A stretch of DNA of 64,000 bases, taken from Lutjanus erythropterus. Lineage: Eukaryota > Chordata > Actinopteri > Lutjaniformes > Lutjanidae. This document shows positions 1 through 12,300 of the stretch, in pieces. Every line of letters starts with the position of its first letter. Position 1 is the stretch's first letter. Made by a program: the position numbers and the translations under genes. The notes beneath the pieces are model-generated. The model worked only from the letters and a program-made list of their open reading frames with translations. It was not told the origin of the DNA and searched no databases. Location: NCBI GenBank assembly GCA_020091685.1, contig CM034591.1, positions 23,155,312 to 23,219,311 on the forward strand. Reading direction: 5' to 3'.

Positions 1-127
1 CCAAGCCATGACTGCCAGATTGTCTAACAGCTTCTTTTCCCAGGGAGCCAGGCTCCTCAACACCTTCCAGCGCTCACTGGAACCAAAACTCAGTTTAATT
101 TACTTGATACAGTTTGCCCTTCCATAC
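1..127 (-). other. mical2: mical2 intron, partial (coding exon 7 donor to left edge)
   Basis: The donor GTATGG follows GDSLLE at 127-126. The next MICAL2 exon, expected to begin with PFWPMGTG, is not present, so this stretch is intron. Confidence 0.8.
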
Positions 128-385
128 CTCTAAGAGACTGTCGCCAACCAGTGCCACCAGCAGCTGGTGTCCGAATCTCTCCCTGACCAGAGCAGCGTTC
201 TCAGAGGCGTGCATGCTTGTGAAGTCGAACATTGCCACATCTGGCTGCCCGCAGTGGTTCATGGCAAAATCCAGTGTGGGAAGCTGATAGTTGGTGCCAA
301 AGTCAGCAGCCTCTCGGGCGTAGCACAGAAGAGCTTCCTGGTTGACGTTTTCGCTGCTCAGCAGCATCTGGGTGTCTATGTAATC
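128..385 (-). CDS. mical2: mical2 coding exon 7
   Basis: 86 codons (residues 317-402), DYIDTQMLL to GDSLLE, phase 0 at both ends. Acceptor CAACAG, donor GTATGG. Holds the conserved [10 protein letters not shown] and [10 protein letters not shown] blocks and the GD motif that contacts the FAD ribityl chain. Confidence 0.96.
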
Positions 386-3300
386 CTGTTGAACAGAAGC
401 ATGACCGTCACGAGAAGTTCACATAGAATCAGTCTGAGCTTAGCAGTTCTAAAAAACAAGATACATTTCTTTATGATCTGTTCCCCTAGAGAGTTTCTTT
501 TAGTAATGCTGTACACAGCTGGACAGTATCTCAAAAAGCGTAAAACAACAACAAAAAAATAGCACAGACTGTGAACATCATATACTGACATGTTTACAAC
601 TAGCCTGGTTCTAGACCTCTGAAGTGTTGCCAACATTTCCACAATCTTAGCGATGCAAACAGAATTACTGAGTGAAGCAAAATGGCACTTCACTCTGATT
701 ATCAGGCTATTATGTAATCTAACCTAATGCAATTACTGTCTGCCATGCAATAGCAGCACAAAATAGTAACAGAAATTATTCTAATTATTTCAACACCTCT
801 CTGACACAGTTCTAACAAAAACAAGGAAAAGCTCTAAAGAATTTGTATTTGTTGAGGGCATTTGACTGCATTAAAATACATTATTCCCTTCATCAACATC
901 AACAGATGATGCTGCTGAGGAAATGACATGTATGTCAGTTAGTTTTTACTGTGGGAAAGAAAAGTGTCCCTACCATAAAACAACCTGCTTTCGGCCTACT
1001 TTTTCACCACTGCCTTCCTCCAAGTTGTAATTAGATCTGTGCTCCTGCATTATGGATCACAATGGATCCCTGAATAGTTGACCCACACATGTTCTGCTTA
1101 CATTAATGACGACTCCCTTGTCCAGCAGGCTCTGTTTCTTGGCAGTCATGACAAAGTAATGCGTGTTGTCCCTGTAGTACACAATGTTCTCCAGGTCGAT
1201 ACCTGCAACAAATGATGCGGTTTGAGAATCTATAAATTTAAAAAAGCACCAACGGGGCATCAAATTGTTGCACAGGACATTTGAAGTGATTGACTAAAAC
1301 CCATCTATGTGTATCAATTACAACCAGAGTAAGCGGAAAAAAATTCAACATTTCTTTTAGATCATGCCAGTGAACACCACAGTCTGTGCTTCTCTCCCAC
1401 CTGTCTCCTCTTTGAGGTCGAGAAAGAACTTCTGGTTGAAGATGAACGCCACGCCACTGATCTCCTCTACTTTGGCCTCTGCAGTGGTGTTCCTGTTGAT
1501 AAAGTTGGCTGTGATGGCGATTGCCAGCTTCCCCCTGAACTCCTTCCTTTTGAAACCTGAGAGAGAAAAAAGACAGATAAAATAACAGAGAAACTAAAGA
1601 GATGTTGATCTTTCCAAGAATACCAGGCCTATCGGCTTGTCTGGTAAAACCAAAGGAAACCTAGCACTGAACCATAATTACAAGGCAGTTATTTTCAGTT
1701 AAGAGGCAGCTTACCAAGGTGAGCCTTTATATGGCCAAGGGAACAAAAGCCATGGATTGTAAGAAGCACCAGGAATTAAACAGAAGGATCAAAGTTGCTT
1801 AATTAATCTTCAGAACTGCAAGTGTAGCAGTGAAGAGCCACTTGTAAATCCCTAATACCATACAACAGTATTTCATTTTATTAACAACAAAGTAAAGATT
1901 TTGTTTTATACTTGTGTTCAAGGAATCTGATTCAATGAATCCTATGCTAATAGTGAAATGGAAAAATAGTTACTTTCACACCTTTTCATTTCAGATATTT
2001 TTAATCACAGGAAACACAATTCAAAGATTCTCTCAATGTTAATTTTCTATATCCCGACCAAAGCTCAAAACTCCAAGCACACATCATCCATTCATCCATT
2101 CACACTTTTATTTAAGCCTTTAAAATTACTGAGGCTCCCTCATTTGCAGTGATGCGGAGATACAGAGAAATATGCAATTAAAAAAATCAAGAAGACAACA
2201 CAATATAAAAACAACTGCACTCGGAGGTAAAGTGGTTTAAGAACATCATCTTGAACTGTGCAGAAGTAGTGGAGAGCATCGATTTTTAGAATGTGTTGTA
2301 GATTAGTCCATGTGTTTGGTGCACAAAAACTAAAGGCAGATTTCCCAAACTCAAAATAAACCCACAGGACTTGAAGCATGAGACAGTTAGTAGAAAAAGT
2401 CTGGTAGGGGCCTGTGGCCTAGTCCAATATAAATGTTATTTAGGGTGGTGAATATCCAGTTAGTGATTTATCAATGAAACACTGCAAGTGTTTATCACAC
2501 CTCTGAGCCAGAGGAGATGTACCAACTTTGTTATATAGAATGCAATAGTGAGTGTCAAAAGGATCTCTAGGGTTTTGGGAGTGGAAGCAACTGCATAACC
2601 GTCTCTATACTTTTCCTGCAATTCAAAGAGAAGCTGAGTCTGTTTGAGTCTGAGTTTTTTCTGTGGTTTGGTGATAAGCTTTTCAATATGATGTTTAAAT
2701 ATAAATTATTCACCATGCCAAATACCAGGCTATTTATACTCTGTGGCTCTCAATATTGCTACCATTCAGTGTGGATTGGTGTAGTCTGATAAAATCAATA
2801 TCTTTTGCTATAGAAAAAAGCATGAAATTTGTTTTGCTTGAACTGAGTACTAGTTTAAGGTTGCATCTTGAAAAGCAGTAAAAGAAAGTTGTAGGTTTTC
2901 AACAGCAAGTTGTACAGAGCCAGCAAAACAAAACAGAATAGTGTCAACATTTCACTGGTGGATTTTCAAATTACAAAGTTAATTTATTTGTCACTTGACA
3001 ACACAGTGCAAATGCACATTGTAGTACCTTTATGCTACACAATGAAAAGGTTTTCTTATGGTGGATTGAGGATGATGGGTTGAGGAGTTTTACAGTGTTA
3101 GGAAAGAAGCTGCTCTGTAGTCTGGTAGTACGGCAACAGATCCCTCTGTATCTCTTACCAGATGGCAACAGGATGAAGAGGCTGTTAATGGTATGGCATT
3201 GTCTTCTGTCTTTTTATCTTTTCAAACCAGCAAGAATCACTAAAAATGTCACTATCTCTACAGATGTAACTATGGGAAAGAAAAGAAAATGGATGTATGA

Positions 3301-6300
3301 AACAGTGACATTATTTTCTGGGGGTAAAAGTAAAGCATCTGAACTTGTGTCACCCCTCTTCCACACTGTGACTGTTAAAATTCATGGAGGACCTTTTCCC
3401 CTCTACAGATCTCATTGTATTTGACTATGTTTTACCGTAGCTAGGCCACAAAATTAGCTCAAAAGTAGTCTGACTGCAGGGGAAATTTATTTCCCCCAGG
3501 CTTGTTCATAATTGAAGAATGAGCTAAACATCTTGTTCTGCTCACAAATTCCCTTTTTAGGAATAAGCATCTGATGTGAATTGGTTGTTAGATGACAGCA
3601 TTTTTAGGAAAGAGACCGAAACAGTGAGACAGACAGAGAGATGGAGAGAGTCCAGCATGCATGCATCAGCTGCCGTACCGAGTTGCGGCTCTGCACTATT
3701 TCTGTACGGTGTTTCAGTTTGATCCTTTCCCACTGGGAGAGATCAATGGCTTCATATGAGCCTGAGTTTACAGAAGGTGAGTTTCATTTATAGCATCCCA
3801 ACAGAAATAATGCAGTACAAGTTATTCAAAGTGAGAGTCCAGAAGCAGTCCTGTTGGATGTCTTGGACTATTCAATAAACAGAGGGTGTGCTGGGTTTTA
3901 TCAGAGTTAAGTTAACACACTTAAACATGACTTTTTGTTCTCCATGATACTTCAGAGATTTTCACAATAATGCAAATGTATAAACTTCACAGTAAACTTT
4001 GGAAACAAAGTGTTTAGTAAACATGTTACTTATCTGTGACAGACACTTAAAAAATGTATTCGGCAGAAAAATACAAGCTGCTGCATGAGCTATTTTCTTA
4101 CTGCAGAAATGAAGAGATCCACGAAGAGATACACATAAAAACAAAAAGAGGCCAGTATATAAACAACATTACAAATTACAAATACATTCACACTTACTGT
4201 ACAACTTGAGTGCTGAAATGAAATATTTGCATTTTGCATTTGCCTATGTTTATTAAAAATCACTGGAGAAAACAGAAAATATTAAAGGAGAAATATGTAG
4301 GACCCTGGCATTCCAAATGAGTACTGCAGTCCAAATAGTGAGACAAGACAAAAACAGACATTCTGGCCTGTAATAAAAATTTCAAAGGAGAATGTGTAGT
4401 GTTGTTGTTGGAGAAGCCAGTATTTCAACTCAGAATGTTTTCTCTGATGACCTATCCAGGTCATTTTATGATTTAGTACATAAATATATTACATATTTCT
4501 CCTTTAACTAATGCAGAATTATTGAGTATTGTCATGTATTGTTGCAAATTATGCGCATTTTCCCATATGCCAGTGCCAAAGTCGTACAATAATCTGATTA
4601 GCCTATTGTTAACATTTGGCTTATGGATTGTTCCTTCCTTGATCAGAAACAGTAAGTAACTTTATATCGTACTTAGTGGGCAAAGTAAAGTACATCCTTG
4701 CCGCATCATCTATGCTGTTCATTCCTTCTGTTTGCTGGCTTCTCACCTTCTAGAGTATTCCTGCGTCCGTCAGCCCCGACCACGACATCAAACTCAAAGT
4801 TAGCCACAGGGTGATCAGCAGGTCGGATTGCAGCCCTCCACCCAAGCCCTGAGAAATGGAAACAAAGACACAGATAGAGTAAGAGGGGGAAAAAAACAGT
4901 TTATATAAATCCTGGAAATATTCCCTTTGTGCTGTTTTGTTGCTACAAGCCAGTAAAATAAGGAAAAATTTGGCTTTTCATGTCATGTTTCAAAAAGAAT
5001 GCTTAATGAGGAACAAGCTAAAGAAATAAGGTCCATTGAATGTGGCTTGCAAACTTGACCAAAAGGCACTGTTTGAGATTTAACATCAGCCATTGTAAAT
5101 ATGCAGTGTGGGTGCTGCAGGAGTGTGAGACCAGCACAGTAACAGCTTGGCAGTCTGTTGTGTAACATCGCCATGTGGAAAATGCATTCCATGATGTCAA
5201 GGGCACGGCTAAGTCTGTCACAGCAGAACAGGAGGGATAAGTCTGTGTCTAAATTTAGGCGAGGCTCTTGTTGTTATCAGCGTATTGATATTGCAGCTGA
5301 AGACGCGACACCTGACAACAGCGTGCAAGTTATTTTCTTCCTGAGAGTTAATAGTCCAACGTGGGATGAGAAGGTCATCTACACTGCAGTGTGCATGCTA
5401 TGAAACATTGATGAGAGACACGCGAGTGAAAAATTCTACATTTTGGAAACTATGTTCATCCACTTGCATTAATGTGATAAGTAGGTGCCATACAGAACAG
5501 GCATATATTTGAGCACTAACAGGGAAGTCAGGCAATATACTTGAACTCTGCTAACCTCATCTAAATATGATGATAAACTAGATCAGTGCCAATGTTTGTC
5601 TCCTGTTTATTGGTGGCTGTCAAGGAAATTAAATACTGCAGGATGAGAAGTCACTTGCTGCCTGACCAGCATTGAAGAAGAGTGCCAAACTACAGAGTGG
5701 GAGAGTAAATACAGATCTTCAAGGCAGTATCTGTATAATAAACTGGCAGATACAGTTGAGCTTTACACATTATTAAACTTCTCAGCCTCATCCTACTTCA
5801 TTTCCCAGTAGAAGTGTTTCCAGCTGCTTCATTCTCCTCTTCTTCCAAAAGCTTGCAGGTCATAAAACAACTGTCAAGTGGGTGAATATAAAAGCACTAT
5901 TAATCTATTGTTTGACGTGTAATTGAAGGGAATGTGTGGACGGATACCTTCATTTTCCTGATCCTCTGGAGGTTCCAGCAGCCTGACAAACTCCACATTG
6001 ATGTGAAACTCTACTGCAACAATCAGGGCGACTTTCAGTAGGATCAGCTGCAGCTGCTGAATGCCTATTAAACACAAACACACACACATTAGTGTTAGCG
6101 AACAGATGTTAAACACTGCCAAACTTTGTGTTTTGTGTTATGTTGTCTTGACACTGCTGAGAGCGAGGCCTGAATTTCATTACTCTCTCGTACCTTTGTT
6201 TTTCCTCTTGTTGTTATATTGGAAAGATTTAAAAGAATCAATGTTCAAGTAATATTTAAAAACAGATTAATTAAATTATATTTAATAAAGGATTATATCA

Positions 6301-9300
6301 TTATTTTTTTATTATGTCCTTTATAGGTTTTAAACCTAAGTCATTTTCCGGATATATGTATAAATTTCTTTCTACATCTATTCTTTTTGAAATGGTTTTG
6401 GAATCAGTCACTCAGCTCCATTTATAATCCACTGTACAAGACAACTGTACAGAAAAACAGAAGTAGTAAGGTTCACTTATGGGTTAAAGAAAGGAAATAC
6501 ATATTGTTGTACTGTACTGACAAGTTTTCTCAAAATGTTAAGCTATTTACTGGAAAACTGTAGCATTTAAAGGCATAATATGCAACTTTTTCCCTCTCAA
6601 TCATCACTTATGGCCCATTAGAAGTGTTGGGTGGTGTCTGTATTTGCAGAGACTCTGCCCTCTGCCTGTATTTTCTTATTTTCTCATCATGTTTCTGTGC
6701 TCAGGACATTCAGAAATAACCCAAAATGTCTGCATATGACAAAATGTTTGTATTTGACTTATCTGAACAGTTTGGAAAAATCCTACTGATTATACCTTAA
6801 GGAAAAAATGGATAGATGCAAAATTCAAAAGAGACAATACACTGTTAAGCAGCCAAATCCCACAAAACACGAAAAAAACAAAGATAAATGTATGACCAAG
6901 ACACAATAAAAAGCCAAATAATATGTAATAACAAATGGAATTAAGTAAAAAATAGGATAAGAACTGAGAATAGATCTTATAAATCAAAGGTTTTCAAAAT
7001 GGGAGACTCCCCTGAGGGGCTCCAAACAGTTTCAGGCAGTGAATGGAAGTAAAAACTATCACATCAGTTATCAAAAGGAGATCACATAGAATAGTCTAAA
7101 TGTATGTGATTTGCTTTAAGAGATACAGTAGTTTGGGGGAATTTCACTGTTTTCCAAGATTCAGAAACTAATAAATGCCTTAGGACAGACTTTTTTTATG
7201 TGTTTGGTGTAGTGTGATGTTATGTTAAGCAATACACCAATAACAGGCTATTATGGCTCAAATGCTGAGTGTCTAAGGGATCAAATAACATAATCATAAT
7301 CCCATAGATATCCAGGAATTGAGCAAAATGCGCAAGTAAACTCATGTAGGTGATGAGGCGCCTTTTTCCAAGCTTTGTCCGAGAGGAGCCCCACAGTCGC
7401 AGACTCTGCAAACCCCTGCTATAAATATTTATCTCTACTATATACTTAATATAGACTGTACAATTTAAGCATCCAATAAAACATTGTAGATTTAAGAGGA
7501 AGATCTGAGTTCAGACAGACTAATAATATGTGATTCGAGGTCAATGAAAATCAAAAGCTTGCATCATGTTTTGTTACTGTAAAGTCAGATACTCACTGAT
7601 GTGGTCTATGGCCCCGGCACAGAATTTGCCATAAAACTTTTTGGCCCCAAGGCCCCGCAAGTCATGAATGGTGTATGGCCAAAGGTGCAGCACATTGTTC
7701 CTCGAGAAGGAGTCTCTCTTCTCGATGACCACCACTTTGGCACCCAACAAAGCGAGCTCAATGGCTGTCCGCAAGCCACAGGGGCCTCCTCCGATGATGA
7801 GGCACTAAAATAAGAGAAGATGACAAATCGCTCTCATTATTACCCACGAGGCACAGAGAAATGATATCTATAATCGCAGAAGGCTGAGACTTTTCCCGCA
7901 GAGAGGCTGAAATGAATCCTACTTGTTTATTAAAATATAAGGGAGCATTAGCACATCTACATGGATCTTGAAAGAGAGCAGCACTTTACTGCACCACTGT
8001 AGTATTTAGAGGTTTCTGGAGTGTCTCACTCAAGGACACTTCAGCAGGATAGAGACACTAACTCTGAGGATCATTTTAGTCTTGAGATGCCTTCTCCAGG
8101 CACCCTTGTGTGTGTGTGAGGATTGTTAGTAAAACATACGAGTTTTCAAGTGCCTGAAAATGGGTTGTTTTCCATCAATCTAAACCATTATTACAACCTT
8201 TACATATCTAAGGTGTTATTCATGCATCAACCTCACCCAAAAAATGCATGAAGTCAGTTCATTGAGGTTACAGCGTCTGTCTGAGAATGTGTGGCTCAAA
8301 CATGACATCATTCTCTTGAAAGATAGATGAAAGAAGTGACGCATGTGTGCTGGCAAACGGTATCTTCTTTCCTTCTAAACATGTTAAGAGGCACTCTAGA
8401 GAATTGCATAGAGAGGAGATGTGACACTGAGTCCAGAACCACCAAACCACTTCTGAGGGATGATCCCGCTGTGCTCAACGAAGTGGACAGTCTCCTGTCT
8501 CGATAGCCTCAGCAAATTAGTGCTGAAAATATCCTTTCTTTTACCTCTCCAGGAAAGTCTTCTGTTCATCCGACAACACAAAGAGCTGAACCCACTCTAA
8601 ACCCCAACTCTAAATCCCACCAGTGTGCAGACAGGGGTTTGTCACATATTTGAACAGGAGGACTCACTTCCTGCAGTCCTGTGTGTCCACCAACTCGATG
8701 ACACAAAGTGAGGATGGGTGGGGGGTACCACTCATCTATATCAGTTCTGTGTGAGACAATCAGACTGGGTTCTGTTTATAGAGTACCCAGTGCCAGCCGA
8801 CAAAAAACCCCAAATCATACCCTAAAAGGCTCTCTGCTCCTGCACCAAAAACAAGATGATTGTTGCTTTAGTCATTCCATATTCTCCCTCCGGCTGAACT
8901 CTGGGGTGGCTTCACAGGGGGACGTGGGTGATGAGGAACACAATGTGTCATCATGTGTTGCCTGAGGTTATCAGGATGAGGTAATCTCAGGTGTGAAGCA
9001 CACATGCAGGTGGTTGAACTGCTGCCTGGACAAGTCTGCCTGCTGGCCTCATTTTTTTCTCCTAACAAAGGGTGAACAAGTGTATCGGCTATTTGCACAG
9101 CCAGGGACAGAGATGGCAGGACGCTGTTAAATGTGCAGAGGATTAACTCAGTTTGCTCAGATGTATGCTCACCATGTGCAACTTTCTATCTAATCTCATG
9201 CAACTGTTTTCATCTGTCTATCAGTCGTTAGCAGTAACAGGCTGTTTGTTCTAGCCTGTTTCCATTCGCTGATATGTTATTCTAGATATGAGGCTTTTCC

Positions 9301-12300
9301 TGACTGCTTGGTCCACATCTGTTGAGTCAGGACACACACGCTTCCTTTCAGCTTCCCACCTGTGACCTCGCTCTCAGTTCGTTCAGCTCCACCTCTCCCT
9401 GGTCACATTTCAGGGTTCAACATTAACCATAGCCCTATTGGCCACAACAAATGACTCTGTGACCACCAAATATTCCATGTAGGCTGCCAAATGTGGCCAC
9501 CACATTCCCATACTGTGAGCCTTCGCCAACACAATGTTACAGTTCCACAAACATTGTGATTCTTCTGTCACTTTAAGTTCAACATGCATCGCTGGCTAGC
9601 TACCGATATGTCAGGAGTACTTAAGTACGGGTTTACTTTGCTCAAACAGCTATTATGATCCTTACAGAAGAACTAGAAACACAATGGCAGTCTATGAAAA
9701 AACAAAATGGCAATGAAAATTTAGTGAATGAAAGCGAAAAGTGGCTATAATATGACAAATCCAAAGATGTGATGCATTATATGTGCCACCAGTTTTCTCA
9801 ACTAGCCAAGAAATCTAGTTTGTTTTTTACTGGAAAAAATGCCTTCAGGAAACACCACATCATGATTCATGGGAAAAGTCAAGTGTGACAGTTATGGAAG
9901 CCTGTGCTAAGCTGCATTAAATTCCCTTTTCTCTATTGCTTTTATGTAAGTTTACATTTGGGCCACCAAAAATGTACTTTGGCCACCAAATTTAGGAGCC
10001 TGATGGCCCAGGGAGCCAGTGCTTAAGAATATTAGCATCTATTTCTGCATCCTTCACCTGATTAATGAACCCTATCTGTCGGAGTATTTGTAAACTCAGC
10101 AGACAGTGTGACAGTATCTTTCAATAATAGCATCTGTTCAACTAATTGACCAACTGACCTGATTGGTAAAGTGTTGCAGAGCTTTTCCAGTGAGCCGACA
10201 TGCACAATAGCAGCACCCTGACTCCGTCTGACTTTAATGAAATGCTACTTTAATTAGTATCATTGGTAACACCTATGTTTACCCTACTATTTAGGTTATG
10301 GGTTCCAAGTTTGTTTATGTTCTGTAGTTGTTAGAGCATGCGGAGGCTGTTTGGTCTAAACACGGATTCAATGGGGATGAAGTTGTTGTTGATTCACAAC
10401 TTCATATTATGGATTATAAAAAAAGATCAATTTGCAATTATTTGGTGCACAGTAAAACTTTATGAGGAAGAAACTGACTGTGGTTACATGTCAGTGTCAT
10501 AGCAGCCAGCTGTGTCAGGCCCATAAAACACAGATGACATCACATCCTTTAAAGATTGCTGCTACAGCGGGAAAATGAAGACGAGGTGCTGAGTGATTTC
10601 ACATCTGTCACTGTTTAAAGAGCTGAGTCGTCATAAAAACATGACTCGTCACCTTGTGGTTCTCCCATGGAGAGGAGAAATAAGTAATCAAGTAAAAGCA
10701 GATTGTGGTTCCTGTCAGTCATTAAAGCCGGCTCCATATTGCTCTTAAGCATTTTATTAAAACTTTGGTTTACTACTTTGGTACACAGTTTTATTCTTAT
10801 TTTACCTTACATTACATTTTATTTACATTTTATTTTAGAACACAACCCTATGGATTGTCAGAATTACGAGATCTGAGCTAAAACATTTGGCCCAGAAGTT
10901 TCACACTTTCATCTTTCCTATTTTGGTGTTGCCTTAAATCAGACAGAAACTGTTAAACTGAGCCAACACTGAAGCATTTAAAAAAACTTTAATAACAACC
11001 TGGGTCTGGCTCCAACCTTTGAGGAAGAGCCTATAAAGAGCCGCACACACCCTCAGTATAACTGGGGCCAAATATTCATAGCTGCTGAGTGATGCTGTCT
11101 GTTTCTCTGTGCAATAAAAACACTCTTTCAAGCTGAGGACAGCTGATGCCTGGAAGGTGATCACACTCCTCCAGGTTTTCCTACTTTCCCTCATCACCTT
11201 TACTGCCAAGCACCCCCCATCCCCTCCACCACAGACCCTAACATGATTCCTTTGTCTCTATTGCAGCCATCTCTTCATATTTCAACTCAATAATGGCTCT
11301 CCTATAGCTCTCTTCTTACTCGTGTTTATGGAATTTGTTCTTTGTCTGTAATTTGCTCTCTGAATGTGATTGGCTGTTTTTGTGTTATTTGGCCGCAGGG
11401 TGAGTTAGATGAAGCAGTGCATAGCTGTCAGGTTGTTTTTCTTCTGTGTGTTTATGAAATTGTCGTGTTTCATATGATTATGTGCACATCTGTTGCTTGT
11501 TGTGTTTAATGTACACTGCTTATGTGTCTTGGATGCCATTTTATAACATTTTTGTCTCTATGTCTAGATACATTTACACATGATGGACACACTGATGGTT
11601 CAGCAGTGCTACATAATGTATTTCTGTACAGCTTTTTCATCTAACACCTGTCTGAGAGACAAAGAGTCAGTGCATAGCATATATATCTCTTTAATTTCCT
11701 GTCCTGTGTGTTGGGAGGTGTTGCAGTGAAAGAGTAAGTGTTTCTGGAGTTGATGGGTTGTGTCTTGGCAGGTGGAAGTTATAGTAATAACCATGACACT
11801 GCCTTAGCAATGGTATGCCATAGTATACGTTACCAGTCCAGAGGAGGAACAAAGTACAGACTGTTTCAAAAAAAAAGGAAGCACATGATTAAGGCACAAA
11901 AACATTTCCTAAATCATAAAACATTAACTTATGTGTATTTTTAGATATATTACATGTAATGCTATTCATATCCATAATTTGTTTTCATGGAAAAAAGTAC
12001 AAATTTGGCTTTCAAAGCTACCCATAAGTAACTAATGAAGTAAATAAGGTCACTGTGAAGAGATGACATGTATTTTGCTGTTTTTTGTTTTTAAATGGGT
12101 TGTGGCTGTGGCTGTTGACTGGGATGGTGGATGATCCTGGAATACACCAACAAATAGGCTTTTTAAAATAAGTATGTTATCACACCAAGGCTCGAAATTA
12201 ACATTTTACCTCAGTGTCCCATAACTGTCTTTCAGTTATCCCAGATTTAATGACCACTGTTCCATATTGAGCTTCTTTTTACATTTTACACAATAAATTT

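Larger units (their letters stand above)
1557..4746 (-). other. mical2: mical2 intron 4 (3.2 kb), repeat-bearing
   Basis: Holds a LINE ORF2 tail remnant (2140-2379), a dispersed-repeat fragment (about 3000-3200) and a TTAA-flanked MITE (4282-4507), listed separately. The remainder is AT-rich with nothing recognised. Confidence 0.7.
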
